From: Eutreptiella sp. 'Long Island Sound 2002'
Lineage: Eukaryota; Euglenozoa; Euglenophyceae; Eutreptiales; Eutreptiaceae
Assembly (NCBI GenBank): GCA_964036045.1
Contig: OZ038392.1
Span: 36,717,330 to 36,781,329 of the forward strand
Direction: 5' to 3'
DNA length: 64,000 nt
This document shows positions 45,641-57,284 of this stretch, one piece after another. The first letter of the stretch is position 1; every line of letters begins with the position of its first letter. Position numbers and translations under genes: made by a program. The notes under the pieces are model-generated. The model did no database searches and was not told where the DNA came from. It saw only the letters and a program-made list of their open reading frames with translations.

Positions 45641-46329
45641 CTCTTCGGCACATTCAACTCGTTTGCACCAACCACGGCCCATAACAGCTCGTTGTCACTT
45701 TGGTACAGCTTTTTCGCTTTGTAAAATTGGAGAGTCCATGTTTGAAGCTGAGCTTGTCTAAAGTGTTCACTCGCTAAACATTCTAAAAATTTGGTTATCG
45801 GATCCAGTGAGTAGTGTGACAGACTGTACAATGTGGTGGGAATGTAATGAGGTTGGTAGCCAGTACAACAGCAAATACCATTAACCGTTTTAACAGAGAA
45901 TCAAGAAAAACAAGAAGTATGGGCCTAAAAGTTAGTGCCGCCGGATAGGCGATTATTGTTGTAAGTGTGAGAAAGGGGCAAGTATTTGATAGTTTTCGAT
46001 AAGATATTATACGGGAAGGGTCTTTGTCTTCATTAAATGAAATAGGTAGCTCTTGGTTTGTGGTCATTGGGGTTAAGTAGAATGTGTTAGGTCAACCCAT
46101 TTAGAGATGTCGTTAGGGTAGTCATTACCAAAGAAGTCATCGCGAACTTGGATCAAGGTGAAAAAAATGTGAATTGTGATTTTATGAAAGACTTTAGTAG
46201 TAGGCTATTGCAACACTAGGAAACAAATGCAACTATATCAAAGCTTTTACACCTAACACTTTTAGCAACCAACTACGCTCTGTCCACCGAGATACCACGT
46301 GCCTCGAACATGAACACTAGCTCATCACA

Positions 46330-46500
46330 TCACTGATACAACAGCGGAAAACCTCCAAAACAACTTGCATAACATCCAAACATGGCTCCGAAACAACCCC
46401 GTTCTTGACATCAAAAACCGGCAACCAAATTGCGCTAACAACCCTTCAAAACGCCCTCCGGTCAGCTGCAGAAAAACCTATGGTCACTTCCGAGTGCTGC
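46330..46500 (+). pseudogene. Possible reverse transcriptase fragment
   Basis: The frame reads HHITDTTAENLQNNLHNIQT and WLRNNPVLDIKNRQPN, resembling the region after the catalytic motif in LINE reverse transcriptases (DTT...NLQ..L..I..WL..N). It is short and the active site is not present, so this is suggestive only. Confidence 0.25.
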
Positions 46501-47814
46501 CGAAAGAAGACAACTCATTTTTGGAGAAAAGGGGGTGCGGTAGTTCGTTGGGGGGGGGGATAATCAGTTGTCCAAGTGAACGAAAATCACAACCTGTGGC
46601 AGAAAGCCCCCTATCGTATGCAGAGCCTAGCTTCTTTTTGCACTGATGTATTCAAGATCCATGGCCGATGGTGGGGGTATGAATGGATAGATAGTGTTAA
46701 TGTGCTATGTTTCAAGTTGTGTGTTCGTTTCACAATATGTCATTGTCTGCTGGGGCATGGTTGTTTTTTGGGGGGGGGGGGGGCGAAGGTTGAAAACTCT
46801 CTTTTTCGCGACTAACTCAACCTTGCACAATCCTCAGCAAAATGCACAAATCGGTAGTATTTTTTCAGCCCATGGTGCCAAGAATAGTAGTGCTTTGGAC
46901 CCAAGAAACCTACTTTTGTTGCTGTCAGTGCCCAAAGCCACAACATCACGGGTTATTATTCAAATTGTTTCCCCTTTCATTTGCTACTGCATACTGCAAC
47001 ACTCCATTGGTTGAACTTCGGCTCTCCATGACTGCTTCTTTGCCTGCGGTCAGGCAGCTTTAAGATATGCTTGCCTAGGGGACCCCCCCCCCCACCTGTG
47101 CATCAAAAGAATTGGCATATGCTTCAATCTTGCGCATATCGAAAAGATTAGTGGGCATGAGGGAAGAACCCCACACTACGCGCGGCACCATTCAAGAACC
47201 ACCTACAGCAAAAATCACATGAAAAATTCTCATACCATTCATTGTGTTGTCAAAAACATTGGCAGACAAGTAATTGCCAAACTTTAAAAAAATAGTACAT
47301 ATGTAATCAGCAGCCACCATTGCTTTCTGCATACAAATTGCGAACCCCGAACTAAATTGTGCCACACTTGTTCTTTTCCAACGATTTCTTGCCAATTGGG
47401 TCCACATTTGGAAGAACAAACCCACCCCCGGAACAGAAGCTCGGGTACATATCACCAACCATCCAGCACTGCAGTCCTGCAGCATGCAACCTCTGTTACA
47501 GTAAGCAATTCTGGATGAGACAAAAGCAATTTTCTGGGCTGGGACATAATTAATACCCTAGGTTTTAAGGATCCGGGCCAATCAAATAGCGGCATATTTT
47601 TCTCTGGGTCGCATTTTTTATGGGAGAGTTTTTACGCTGCTGGTACACTTGCCTGAGCATGTTGTGGTTCGTGATCCCCACCTAGGCTGGTGGCCTGTAC
47701 CACTCCTCGGTGGAATGCATGCGTAGTCAAAAAGAAAATCAGGAACCGGACTTAACGTAAGGTGTTTCAGGTAAACCCACCTTGCATCCAAGAGAAAACA
47801 CACCTGCACGACTT

Positions 47815-47885
47815 CTTGACACTGCGGATTCAAACCAGCAACCTCTACACTGTGGATGTACTGCACTATCACTATGCCACAGCAG
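47815..47885 (-). other. tRNA-derived element (A and B box spacing of a pol III promoter)
   Basis: On the minus strand TGGCATAGTGATAGTGCA (A-box-like, 47879 downward) is followed 43 bases later by GGTTTGAATCC (B-box-like, 47836-47826), the spacing found in tRNA genes. An anticodon-like TACA/TGTA stem encloses a 7-base loop. The acceptor stem does not pair and the T stem is imperfect, so this is a tRNA pseudogene or SINE head, not a working tRNA. Confidence 0.5.
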
Positions 47886-48109
47886 TAACCGGCTGAAAAA
47901 GCGTGTTTCACGAACAAAAGACAACCCACTCAGCAAAACCCACATGCAGCCCAGCAGGCAGGCAAGCCGGCACAATGTAGAAGCCCAAATCAGCCGGCTT
48001 CTTCACGGGGAGCGATACAGCAGCAGCAGCAGCAGAGGAGTGGCAGGTGGTAGGAACGGGGAAAGAATCACACACCCAGGCATTGCAGGAATCGAACCCA
48101 TGAATGCCG

Positions 48110-48560
48110 ACGACAAAAATCCCCCATTTGGGAACCAGGGAGGTGGTCCCTCCGGCGAGGACAGAAATCCCCCGTTCGGGAACCGGCCCTGTGATATATC
48201 AATTCCCCATCTGGGGAAAATGATGGCTGCTCGTGGAACCCCTTCAGATGCCCCCACTGTTTGATTCCCAGATTGACGATTTTTGTCCGCAGGGATAACC
48301 TCCCTCCCCGATTCCCGAATGGGGGAAAATTGTCCTCTGGGAGAAACCCCCTTCCCGGTCCCTGAACGGGTAATTGCTATCCCTTACAATGCTGGGAAAC
48401 GTACCCGGGTTGTCAAAATGACCAGGGCTGCTGTCGGCAGAACCACCACCCTGGTTCCTGGATTGGGGATTTTGTCCCCAGACGACAGAAATCCCCAATT
48501 CAGGAACCAGGGAGGGGGGTTCTCCCAAAGGACAATTTTCTCCCAATGGGGAACCGGCCT
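48110..48560. repeat. Cluster of short palindrome-like units in both orientations
   Basis: Variants of GAAATCCCCCGTTCGGGAAC occur about eight times, some direct (48115, 48165, 48483) and some inverted (48297, 48449). Each unit carries an internal CCC...GGG dyad. A canonical B-box-like GGGTTCGATTCC (minus, 48099-48088) lies at the left edge. Confidence 0.7.
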
Positions 48561-49508
48561 TGTATATCCATTAGTGAACTCAGTGGGTGACAGTGAAATT
48601 AGCCCTTTGTGGGCATGCCAAAAAAAAACAGCGCCAGCCCACCTTGAGTACATACTCCCTTCATCCCCAAGCACATGCCACAAAAACTGAGAACAAAATT
48701 AGCAGCTGTGATGTGGATGAATAATGAGAAAGATAATTTCAGGTGCTGTTGTTAGACAGTAATCTTGAGACAAATACATTTTGCTCGCTCTGCACAGAGA
48801 TTTTGTAATATTCCTTCTGGTATTCCTGTGGCCTGAAAATTCGCAATTGCAAATTGCTACAGGTCCTTGGGAAGAGCAGTCGACCTTTGGAAAAAATAGT
48901 CACAGATTGCTTGGAATGCAATCGGCACACCTGTTCATGTTCTGGGCGGCAAACCCATCGTGGGAAATTTGTCAAACCTTTCGAAACAAACCATTTGCTG
49001 TTAAATTGCAGCTAGCTGATGTGTGTTGGGCAGAAATCTGGCTAGCTAACTGAGTGTTTATGTACACAAAGGGTGCATGTAGCAACCGTTACCTTTGAAT
49101 AACATTGTTTCACTGACATCACTGTCACATTCATTTTGCATTCCCATTATCCAACGAACAAGATGCAGTGATGATATATAATTTGTGCAAAAGAGAGGGA
49201 TCCCTGCAACCTCTGACCGTTGCCCAGGTGGATCATTGGATGGCAATGAGGCTCACCCAGCCTCATTCAGAATGAGGCTGAAACAGCCCCATTCTGAATG
49301 AGGCTTGAATATCCTTTTCTGGTCAGATGTTTGCAGAGTTATACGTTGGGGACACTGTTGCGGAGAAAAACGCCCCCACACCATGTGTCACATGCTTGTA
49401 CCTCCTCTGACAAAGTGCAAGTTGTATCAATCATAATCCTGTTACTCGTGTCCTGGGGCTCGAATCCTTCCTTAGGAGCTCCCATGGAATCGAGGCTGTC
49501 GCCGCATT
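48561..49508. other. Intergenic, downstream of the dehydrogenase gene
   Basis: Low-complexity-free but without coding patterns on either strand; contains the AATGAGGCT dyads. Confidence 0.45.
49255..49310. repeat. AATGAGGCT inverted repeats
   Basis: Four copies of AATGAGGCT or its complement lie within 56 bases, two of them forming the dyad AGCCTCATTC/AGAATGAGGCT. Located about 200 bases downstream of the dehydrogenase stop codon; a 3' end or transcript-processing role is possible but unsupported. Confidence 0.7.
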
Positions 49509-49670
49509 CTACTGATTCTGTGGTTCATGGGGCACCTCCCCCTCAATGATCTTGACCAAAGCACTGTGATCTAAGTCGCCATGTCCTTCTGTGATCAGTG
49601 AATCATACATGCCTTTGACTGCGCTGGTGAGGGGAAGGTCCAGCCCCAAGCTCTCACCGTATTCTAGGGC
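49509..49670 (-). CDS. Dehydrogenase exon 5 (C-terminus and stop)
   Basis: Acceptor CTCACTCAG, then ALEYGESLGLDLPLTSAVKG through GHGDLDHSALVKIIEGE and a short tail ending PQNQ before the stop. There is no peroxisomal SKL-type tail. Confidence 0.88.
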   Translation of the reverse strand, partial: ALEYGESLGLDLPLTSAVKGMYDSLITEGHGDLDHSALVKIIEGEVPHEPQNQ

Positions 49671-52600
49671 CTGAGTGAGCGATGGAGGCGCTACATAAAA
49701 GAGGGAAATAGCACCCCTGGTCACACTGCAGAAAGAAGCGCTGTGGTCAATGTTCCGAAGGGCAACTTGAAGTAATATTGGCAGCCACTGGCACGCAAGC
49801 ACATATGTGGCACACGTCGGCACACATGCGCACGTACATGCGTGCAGTCACGGCGGCGAGCAAAACCGACGAGATGGAGTTCACAAGTACATGAGTGGTG
49901 CTCTGGACCTACTGCAACCAATTCATCCCTCTGCACCTTCGGTGTGACGTCACAATGACATTGTTTATGTCCTTGAGGGGCAAGCACAGACCCACACGCA
50001 CACACCCACACGCGCGTGCACGCAGACAGGTGTGCACACATGTGCGCGCGCGCGTGCATGTGCGTGCGTGCACACATGCACAGGGGGGGGAAGAACACCT
50101 GCGCAAGCAGCGCGAGCGCACACACGCACGCACCTACCCGCACGCACGCACGCACGCACGCACAGACACACGCACGCACGCACACAAACACGACACGACA
50201 CGGCACGACACGACACAACACACACACACGCACACACACACACACCGCACGCACACGCGCGCGCACACACACACACACCTGAAACATGTCTTTCCGTTGT
50301 GTTGTGCAACGACCTCCTGGCACAAAATTCCCTTCAACCATACGTTTGCCATGCAGCTCCAAGATCCGGGAAGAGGCGAACCCGCCACAGAGCGCCTCAC
50401 GGACTACTGCCGGGTCAACACCAGCACGTTTCGCGAGGGTCAGGGCTTCTGCTACTGCCCCAATTGTGGTCCCTACAATAATCTGATTTGCCGCCTGTTG
50501 ATACAATCATGAACAGAGTCACAGAGGCGACCAAGGCTCAGGGCCAAGGTAACATGCGCGGGGCTGGGCTCAGGTGCTGGAGTTTTTCATCGATTCGGGA
50601 CCAACGCAGTCAGAAGATTTGCCTTGAACACACCCACGTACAACGTCTAGGTCAACGGCCGGCACCATGGGACCCCTATTGGCCCAGCTGTGGAGAAGGC
50701 AAGTCATCTGCATTGGTCAACTCCCTCCCTGGGAGTCCCTTGCTGCGGTCAAGTCATTTAGGGTGGATTTGTTATGTAGAAGCCATGTGACTCCACTCAA
50801 CGTGGCTCCCCTCAACTCAACAGTACGTTGGCTAATTTGATCGAACCACCCTGTACATCCACGTGTAGCCTGATATGAACTAGAAAATGACAAAAAAGCA
50901 AAAATTCTGAGAAGAGGACGTTAGGACAGGCTCCAAAATCTTCGGAAATGGATTCCCCACCCTCAAAGTTCAGGGGCTCCCCTCACCCTGTTGACTCCTC
51001 AAATTCCACTCAGTGGACTGCTCTTGCAGGGATTTTTCTGGATGGGGGGGGGGGGGCAGCTCCCCACGAAAACGCCCATGTACTGTTTTTTTTAGAAATT
51101 GTATACCCTCTGTACTACATACCCCCTACATGTACTATGTACTGTGTACACCAGTATGGGGTTCGCAATAGCCCTAACACATTGCACAACACCCTGACAC
51201 TTGATACAATGCATTCCCAAAATACCTGGAAACATGCGGGAAAGAGGAAATTGAGGGGGGGGGGGGGGATGGGGAGGCTACTGCGTAGTGCCAGTGCAAT
51301 GTTCTTTTGTCTTTTGTGACCTGCCTCTTGATTAAGGTCAGTTTTGGGGAGGTATGTGTAATTATGGTGTGTGCAGGGTGTGGGATCACGTTTCACGGCC
51401 GGAGGAGCAACTGCACACAAAAACACATCCAAGATAGACCTCCCAAAAGACAACTCGTGCACCCCCACCACCTCCCACACCCTAAATGCATGCGGATGAA
51501 AAGCACACGAAGTCCTTCAGGCTTCAGCAGCACAGGGGGAGGTATTTGTCATAAAGGGTGCTGGAAGGGGGGGGGGGGGTTGTCTCATGGGTGAGAATGC
51601 AACGTGCGGCCCACTGCTTTACTGCAGCACAGTTATCTGCTCCTGGCAGAGGTCTAACATTCAGTCATCCCCTTTGTGAAATTTGGAAAGACATCTGATG
51701 TGGGAAAAGCAACTCGGGGCTGTGGAGAAAAGTATTTGCAGGGAGATCAGGACCAAAGCCCCCAATCACGCAAGGCTGAGAACGGGAATGTCTAATTCAA
51801 ACCCCAGTGCGCAACCCCATAATTCTAGTTAACTGAAAACCACACAAAAAGGGTGTAAAACAGGTTTTACAAGCATTTTTTTTATCATTGTTGTGGGTGA
51901 TAATATGAAGATTATTTTCAGAAATATTGATGCTTGACCCTAATGATGCTAAGAATGGCTGTGTGCCTCCCGCTCTTATTTGCCAAAATGGCTAATGCCG
52001 CTGCCAATGCCCCACGGCATGAAATCATTCAGAAGTACCACAAAAAAACCACTCACCAGTAATACAGGGATACTACTCAGAGAAAAGTACAGCTGATAGC
52101 CGTCTCTAGCAGAGACAGGTGAGGACTCGATAATCTGCCTACACAAAAAAAATATTATGCAGATTGGCACAGGCGCCAACAGACCATGGGTGCACAGCTT
52201 TAGAGAAGCACTGGTACACACAAGGAGAAAGCACACGATACCCCAGGAAGGATGCCTTGTGCCTCCTCGGCCCTCCACTCCACAGTCCTCAGCAAAGACA
52301 ACCATCCACATGCCTGGCACAAACCTTCGCCACTTGTCCCGCACCAATGTCTCCAATTCTTGTCACATTCTTCCCCATTGCCTCCAGAACCGGCTTCACA
52401 GTCGCAAAAGCCTCTTCTGTAGCCCCGGCCATGATGCTGAGCGTGCCCTGTTCCGCGCCAACTTGCCCTCCAGACACAGGGGCATCCACATATTCGGCCC
52501 CTTGTGCCTGCACTTCACGTGCAAGCTCCTTGGTACTGGCTACGCGAGTGGTGCCCATGTCCATCACAATGGCCCCCTAAAACACCAACACAATCCGTTG

Positions 52601-55600
52601 CACGGTGCGGCAAATGAGAGGCAAGGGAATGCACATCCCTGCGGCCTTTGTCGAGGGCGATGGTGTCAAGAGATCAGTGCGCACCCCCTCCCCCCCGCCC
52701 AGGCCCCAAGGGGCTACAGACCTAGCGCCTTGCAATGTTCCACACCCGGAACTGGCAGTCTGAAAGAGCTGCAAGGCGAACCAATTCGGGGAGCAAAAAA
52801 TTACGAGCCTGTCACGTCTGCGACAACAAACTGCATTCCGCGTCAAGAACTTTGCATGCGCTGCATCGTGTGCAAAGCGCCGGTTTTGGCTCACACGGCG
52901 CTTTGCCACAAATGATGTAGACGGGCTACAATGATCAACACTCGACCGTTTGTCCCACATCGCATTGGCACCATTTTCATGGACAAATACCCCAAATGGC
53001 TATTGAATGGTGTCGTTTTCTTCTTATTTTAGGCTTTGGTGTTTTTAGGGTAACGGAGGACTATTCCCAGCATGGGGCACCCACAGAGCGCCGGCAGTGC
53101 ATATGTGTAGCCCCACAAGGTCAGAAAAGGCAACAAAACGTTGCCGAAATCACATTTTTGGGGGCGTTTTTCTGCATCCTTTTTGCACATCAACCCGTAG
53201 CCCGTGTTATCTTCCAATTTTTGTACGCTGAACAAACTTTCCAGCGCTGTTGGCGCCCCCTGCAGACCCTGGGCAAACACACTTTAGAACAGGAGAGGGG
53301 CATTGACCCTCCTCCTTGGAAATGGCACCTGCAGGCACCCCGCCCTCCCTTGTCTAAGCCACGCAAAAGTACCGGATGAATACAGTCTCTACGCCTACTG
53401 TAGCTTGGACAATACTGCACCACATACAACAAGAAAGGGGACCATAATGCACAAACATCCCCCAAACCAAACCAAAGCTGTGTGGGTTCAAATGGGCAAA
53501 CGCTCACAAAACACCTGTCAATGACCGTATGTGGCTGGCAAATTCGTCACCAAACCCATGTCTTATGTGGCTGCGCTACACTTGGTACCGAATTAAATGA
53601 GGTCCCAAATTAATACGGTCCCTACGCCCACTGTAGCTTGGACAAGACCGTTGCTTCTTCAGGGGGGGGGGGGGGGTAGGGTTGATTGACCCTGGCTCTT
53701 GCCCACATCCGAAATGGGCATGTGCACCACAACCAGAGGACATAAAGCTGGACTGCTGTTGCTCCCTTACTGAGTGCAGGTGCAGACCCAGTGTTTTCAC
53801 ATGCCTTTTCCACTTGAGTTCAATGGAGCACACAGCTGCTGATCTATGTGGCTCTGTTTTTCTTGTGGCTGCCCTGCCCTGGCAGACCTGCACTGAAGGC
53901 GTTCACTGTAAGGAGACATATCTGTCCATATGAGAGATGTAAAGGAGAAAGACGGACAAAAATCAAAACCAATGCCCCCCATTCTGCCTAAACCAAGAGT
54001 GTATTGTTGCCACACTGCCAAACAGCGTAACAACCCAATTCTTTTTATCGCTGGTCCCCACAGATGTCAAGGGTTCCCCAAGGTTCACCAACGCACCATG
54101 ACGCTAATCTCACTTTCCCCAGGTGCATGAAAGGCACATTGCAGTCTTAGGGGCATTTCCGCACTGTGGCCGTGAGCATAGCGCCCATTATCACGGTGCC
54201 TGTGCTGTAACAAATCCCATAACCACCAGTACACTGACCCATCCTGCCGTTACATACTACCTACCTCCTACTCAAGCACGCGGTCGACTGCCCAGGGAAC
54301 CACTGAAGAAGGCGCCAAAAGTGGTCCACCAGTGACCATGGACTGAGGATCTGGGCCCAATGCTACGGACCCGCCCCGATGATGTGGTACATCATCCACG
54401 TGCCCATACTTGTCTACGTACACCACGTACCACAGACAGACCAGAACTGCGTTTGGCAATTGCATGACGTGTATCCTTCTGAAGGCACAAGCCTGGCCAC
54501 TGAGGTCTGCTGTTGCCGCGCTGCATCCTGGGGGACTGCGTGCATGTTGGGCTGTGCCACACTCCCGCCCCGTTGATCCATGTGGGATGCCTGAGGAGGC
54601 CGCCTGTGGGCCTTAACATCAGCCAGCGAATCCAAATCCAAATCCAAATCCCAGGAGAGGTCCCCTCAAGATGGCACCTTCTGCAATCCGGCGCGTACCC
54701 CATTCGTCCCCATCACGACCTTCTCCACAATGGCCGTGTCTGGGAGCATCAGGATCACGAGTGGGCAGGCCTGGGCCACAGCCTCAGGGGAAGGTGCACT
54801 TGACATTCCACTTTTCGTGAGGTCCGCCACCTGCCAAAGAACCAAACAGTGTGACCACGGCAGTCATCCGGTTTGGTGTGGCATCGGATGCACTGAACCC
54901 TCTGCCCTTGACAAGGGATCGAATACATGTCCATAAGGCGTTGAGGGGATGAACCTGAAGACTGGTTTTCAGGGGTTTGGATGGGGCTGGGGAGGGGAAA
55001 GTGCGGCAGAGAGAGAAGCAGACCCAAAGACAAACTGTGTCCGCCATCACTCTGTGCCAACAAGCCCCAGGCCCTTTCTGGGTTACAGATTCCTGCGGTC
55101 AGCTCCACCCCCTCCCTGACCGAGTCAGCTGCCTGCAACAGCAAGTCCATACCCCAATGAACAAAATATCATCACCCCTTCCCTGATCGTTGCCAAGACC
55201 ACCAATGTCCGTGTACCACTCAGTCTCCGAGAGCCTGCACTCCAAGCCAAATAGACGGAGTTGGGAACAGAGGGACGGAGGGAGGGAGGGAGGGAGGCCA
55301 CCCACCCTAGCGATGGAGTGAGGGAGTGAGGGAGGGAGCGATGGAGGGACTTGGAGTTGAAGTTGGGTACATGTGCTGTTTATGGCGCGCTCACCACCTG
55401 CCCAAGGACCGTCAATATGGCTGTCATGGCTGCTACACACGACCATATGCTACGTTGACGCACTCTGCCACCCCTGCAGACGACCAAAAGGACCCTTCCC
55501 ACAGTGTCTCATTCGGCCATCCCGCACCGCACCCTTGTTACGGCACCTACTGCTGGGGCTGCCACACTGCATCCCTCTGGCACTGTTTCCTCATCTTGCG

Positions 55601-56449
55601 GGTCACTGTACCCTGCGCACAACGTCCTGCACATCTGTGCGGACCCGGCACTCCCTTCTGGTTCCAATCCCTTGTGGGAGTACTGCACCCCTCTCGTGGA
55701 ACTATTGCTCTTGTCCCTGGTTGCCACCAGATGTGTGTTGGTGCTGCACCTCCCTTGCAGCCTTCCATTTCACAGTGTTTCACACCCTGTCTAACTGCTA
55801 CGAAGTCTGCCACAGGAACGAGGGAGGGAGAGAGGGAGGGAAGGCAGGCTGAAAAGCCAACCACTGAAAAAACCTCATGCCAGGGCCAACAGAAAAATAA
55901 ACGTACCATATCTTCTCGCTACTGTACCCCTGCTGCCCCCCCCCCCCCCCCCCGGCACTTGCCCTGCTCACCCATCGTCGTTGCCCTGCCTGTCCTGCGC
56001 TCTGTGCACAACTCAGTACTGATGAGTAGCTTTGTCAGGGGCGCCATCATACTCCCCATGGGTATCCTGTAGGGCTTGACATCGGCCTCCAAATCCAGAC
56101 CCGAATCCAAATCCCCCTGTCTCCCCCTCTCCTAGAGGCCACCCACAGTTGTACATGATAAAGGGGACCAGCACAGGTGCCCATCGCCACCCCCCAGGCC
56201 GCGTGTTCCCACTGAGAATAGGGCTCTCAACCATGCCCTAACTGTGGTCGGGGAAAAAGTGGAGGGGCTGTGCAAAAAAAAGAACAGGAAAACCAACCCT
56301 GCTCTGGCCAGGCATACCACTTCTGCATTTGTATCAAAGCCAATCACATTAGCTCCGGCCTTCAGCAGGTTCATGACCATTGGGCGGCCCATGATGCCAA
56401 GCCCTATAAAACCCAAGGTCCGGCCTGTGAGGCTTTGGCCTTCTGCCAT
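49509..56449 (-). CDS. Beta-hydroxyacid dehydrogenase, 3-hydroxyisobutyrate dehydrogenase / tartronate-semialdehyde reductase family (5 exons)
   Basis: Joining five minus-strand exons (56449-56318, 54830-54678, 52576-52325, 50494-50279, 49670-49509) gives one uninterrupted 304-residue protein, the usual family length. Seen: Rossmann motif GLGIMG at residues 16-21; DAPVSGG at about 126-132, the substrate-binding loop; and GAGQVAKAANQ, where K179 is the expected catalytic lysine and N183 its partner, split exactly by the exon 3/4 junction. The C-terminal helical domain ends with the family signature around GHGDLDHSAL. All four introns are phase 0, begin GT, end AG and are followed by G. The DAPVSGG and KAANQ forms resemble bacterial GarR/MmsB enzymes more than plant GLYR. 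The predicted reaction is NAD(P)-dependent interconversion of a 3-hydroxyacid and its semialdehyde; the exact substrate cannot be told. An in-frame TGA directly precedes the ATG, and only about 11 residues come before the first strand, so no targeting peptide is visible. Family assignment is firm; substrate and cofactor are inferred. Confidence 0.9.
50001..50278. repeat. CA/GT-rich cryptic simple sequence inside dehydrogenase intron 4
   Basis: This is a 280-base stretch of CA, CACG and CGCG dinucleotides and short variants, ending exactly at the exon 4 donor. Read on the gene's strand the intron starts with GTGTGTGT, so the splice donor lies at the end of a microsatellite and several alternative GT donors follow at 2-base steps. 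Confidence 0.85.
50279..50494 (-). CDS. Dehydrogenase exon 4 (C-terminal helical domain)
   Basis: Acceptor ATCAACAG, 216 bases, phase 0. It encodes AANQIIVGTTIGAVAEALTL through TTQRKDMFQ. Its donor is the first GT of a long GT/CA-type simple sequence that fills the following intron. Confidence 0.88.
52325..52576 (-). CDS. Dehydrogenase exon 3 (substrate loop and catalytic lysine)
   Basis: Acceptor GTTTTAG, donor GTTTGT, 252 bases, phase 0. It encodes GAIVMDMGTT, then DAPVSGG and GTLSIMAGA, then GDIGAGQVAK. The last codon is the predicted catalytic lysine. Confidence 0.9.
53348..53412. mobile_element. Second 65-bp miniature element, reverse orientation
   Basis: The same sequence as 6105-6172 in the opposite orientation, with scattered substitutions; the ends are CCTTGTCTAAGCCAC and CTACTGTAGCTTGGACAA. 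It lies in dehydrogenase intron 2 beside a partial arm of the larger element. Confidence 0.75.
53418..53646. mobile_element. Single arm of the foldback element
   Basis: It matches the right arm at 5690-5917 through GGTTCAAATGGGCAAACG, ACCAAACCCATGTCTTATGT and the terminal CTGTAGCTTGGACAAG. The partner arm is absent, so it cannot fold back. Confidence 0.75.
54678..54830 (-). CDS. Dehydrogenase exon 2
   Basis: It is bounded by acceptor TTTGGCAG and donor GTGCCA and is 153 bases, phase 0 at both ends. The 51 residues include ACPLVILMLPDTAIVEKVV, the family's fourth and fifth Rossmann strands with the conserved MLP-D turn. It has no start codon in frame and so is easily missed. Confidence 0.88.
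55264..55345. repeat. GGGA/GGAG repeat in dehydrogenase intron 1
   Basis: GGAGGGAGG units in two blocks separated by a short CCACCC stretch. Simple sequence only. Confidence 0.85.
56318..56449 (-). CDS. Dehydrogenase exon 1 (start codon, NAD(P)-binding glycine loop)
   Basis: It encodes 44 residues beginning MAEGQSLTGRTLGFIG and ending GFDTNAEV. The ATG at 56449-56447 has an in-frame TGA immediately upstream. The 3' edge is GTG followed by the donor GTATGC. A CAG a few bases upstream of the ATG could be an acceptor for a 5' UTR intron or a spliced leader, but that is speculative. Confidence 0.85.
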
Positions 56450-57284
56450 TCAGATCTGATTCAAAAACGCACTGTGACAAATCATCTCGAGAGCCATCTG
56501 CCTGCTAGTGCTCAATAGAGTGTTTATCCTGCACGTGCCCTCAACCCCTGATGCGTTTCATTTGCCCTGATATGCCAAGGTGCCTAACCAAACCCTGATG
56601 ACACAAATGAGCAAAAATTTGGTCAATCCTTGTTCTATGCCACTCATGCACGGCTTTTTTTCTGGAAAGACACCTTCAAAATCAAAGGTGCCCCCTCGTA
56701 TGTGATGGCCTGTACTTGGTGTGCACTATGCACAAGGATGCCCCACAGTAAACCAGATAGCGGGGCACCATAAAATGATACAAACGCAGGGGTTCGCACG
56801 CACCACGCCTGTTTGACAGCAGGGCACCCTTTCTGGGCGAAACCTAAATGGCCAAAAATGAAAAACGAAGGTGAACTACCATCATCTACTCAATGTTTAG
56901 ACAAAAAAGGGCTGTCCGAGGCAACCAAAACCCTGCTTCAGGCGTATTACCCTCCATTGCCAAAGTCGGAAGATTTATGGCCTGTTTAAAGGGCAACAAA
57001 ACATACGTTGCAAAAAATGAAGATTAAAGTTGACCTACCACACATGTTTTTCAGACCAACCATAAGAAGGCACTGATAACAAAATACCAAAAGGGGGCAG
57101 TTTTTTCAGCAACTGTTTCAGCCAAACACTGTCTCTGTTTGTAAACCCACAATGGAGAAAGCTGAGTATACTCAGTGAAACCTGCAAAGTGAAAATTTTG
57201 CAAAATAGTGAGATGCTTTTTTGTGGCGCTGGCTTCATACAAACTTTCTTGCCGGCGGCGCAATAGCCAACCTACCACCTCCTG

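Noticed and set aside
48113-48560. Possible CRISPR-like array
   Set aside because: The units vary, change orientation and lack uniform spacers; they are dyad repeats in a eukaryotic context.
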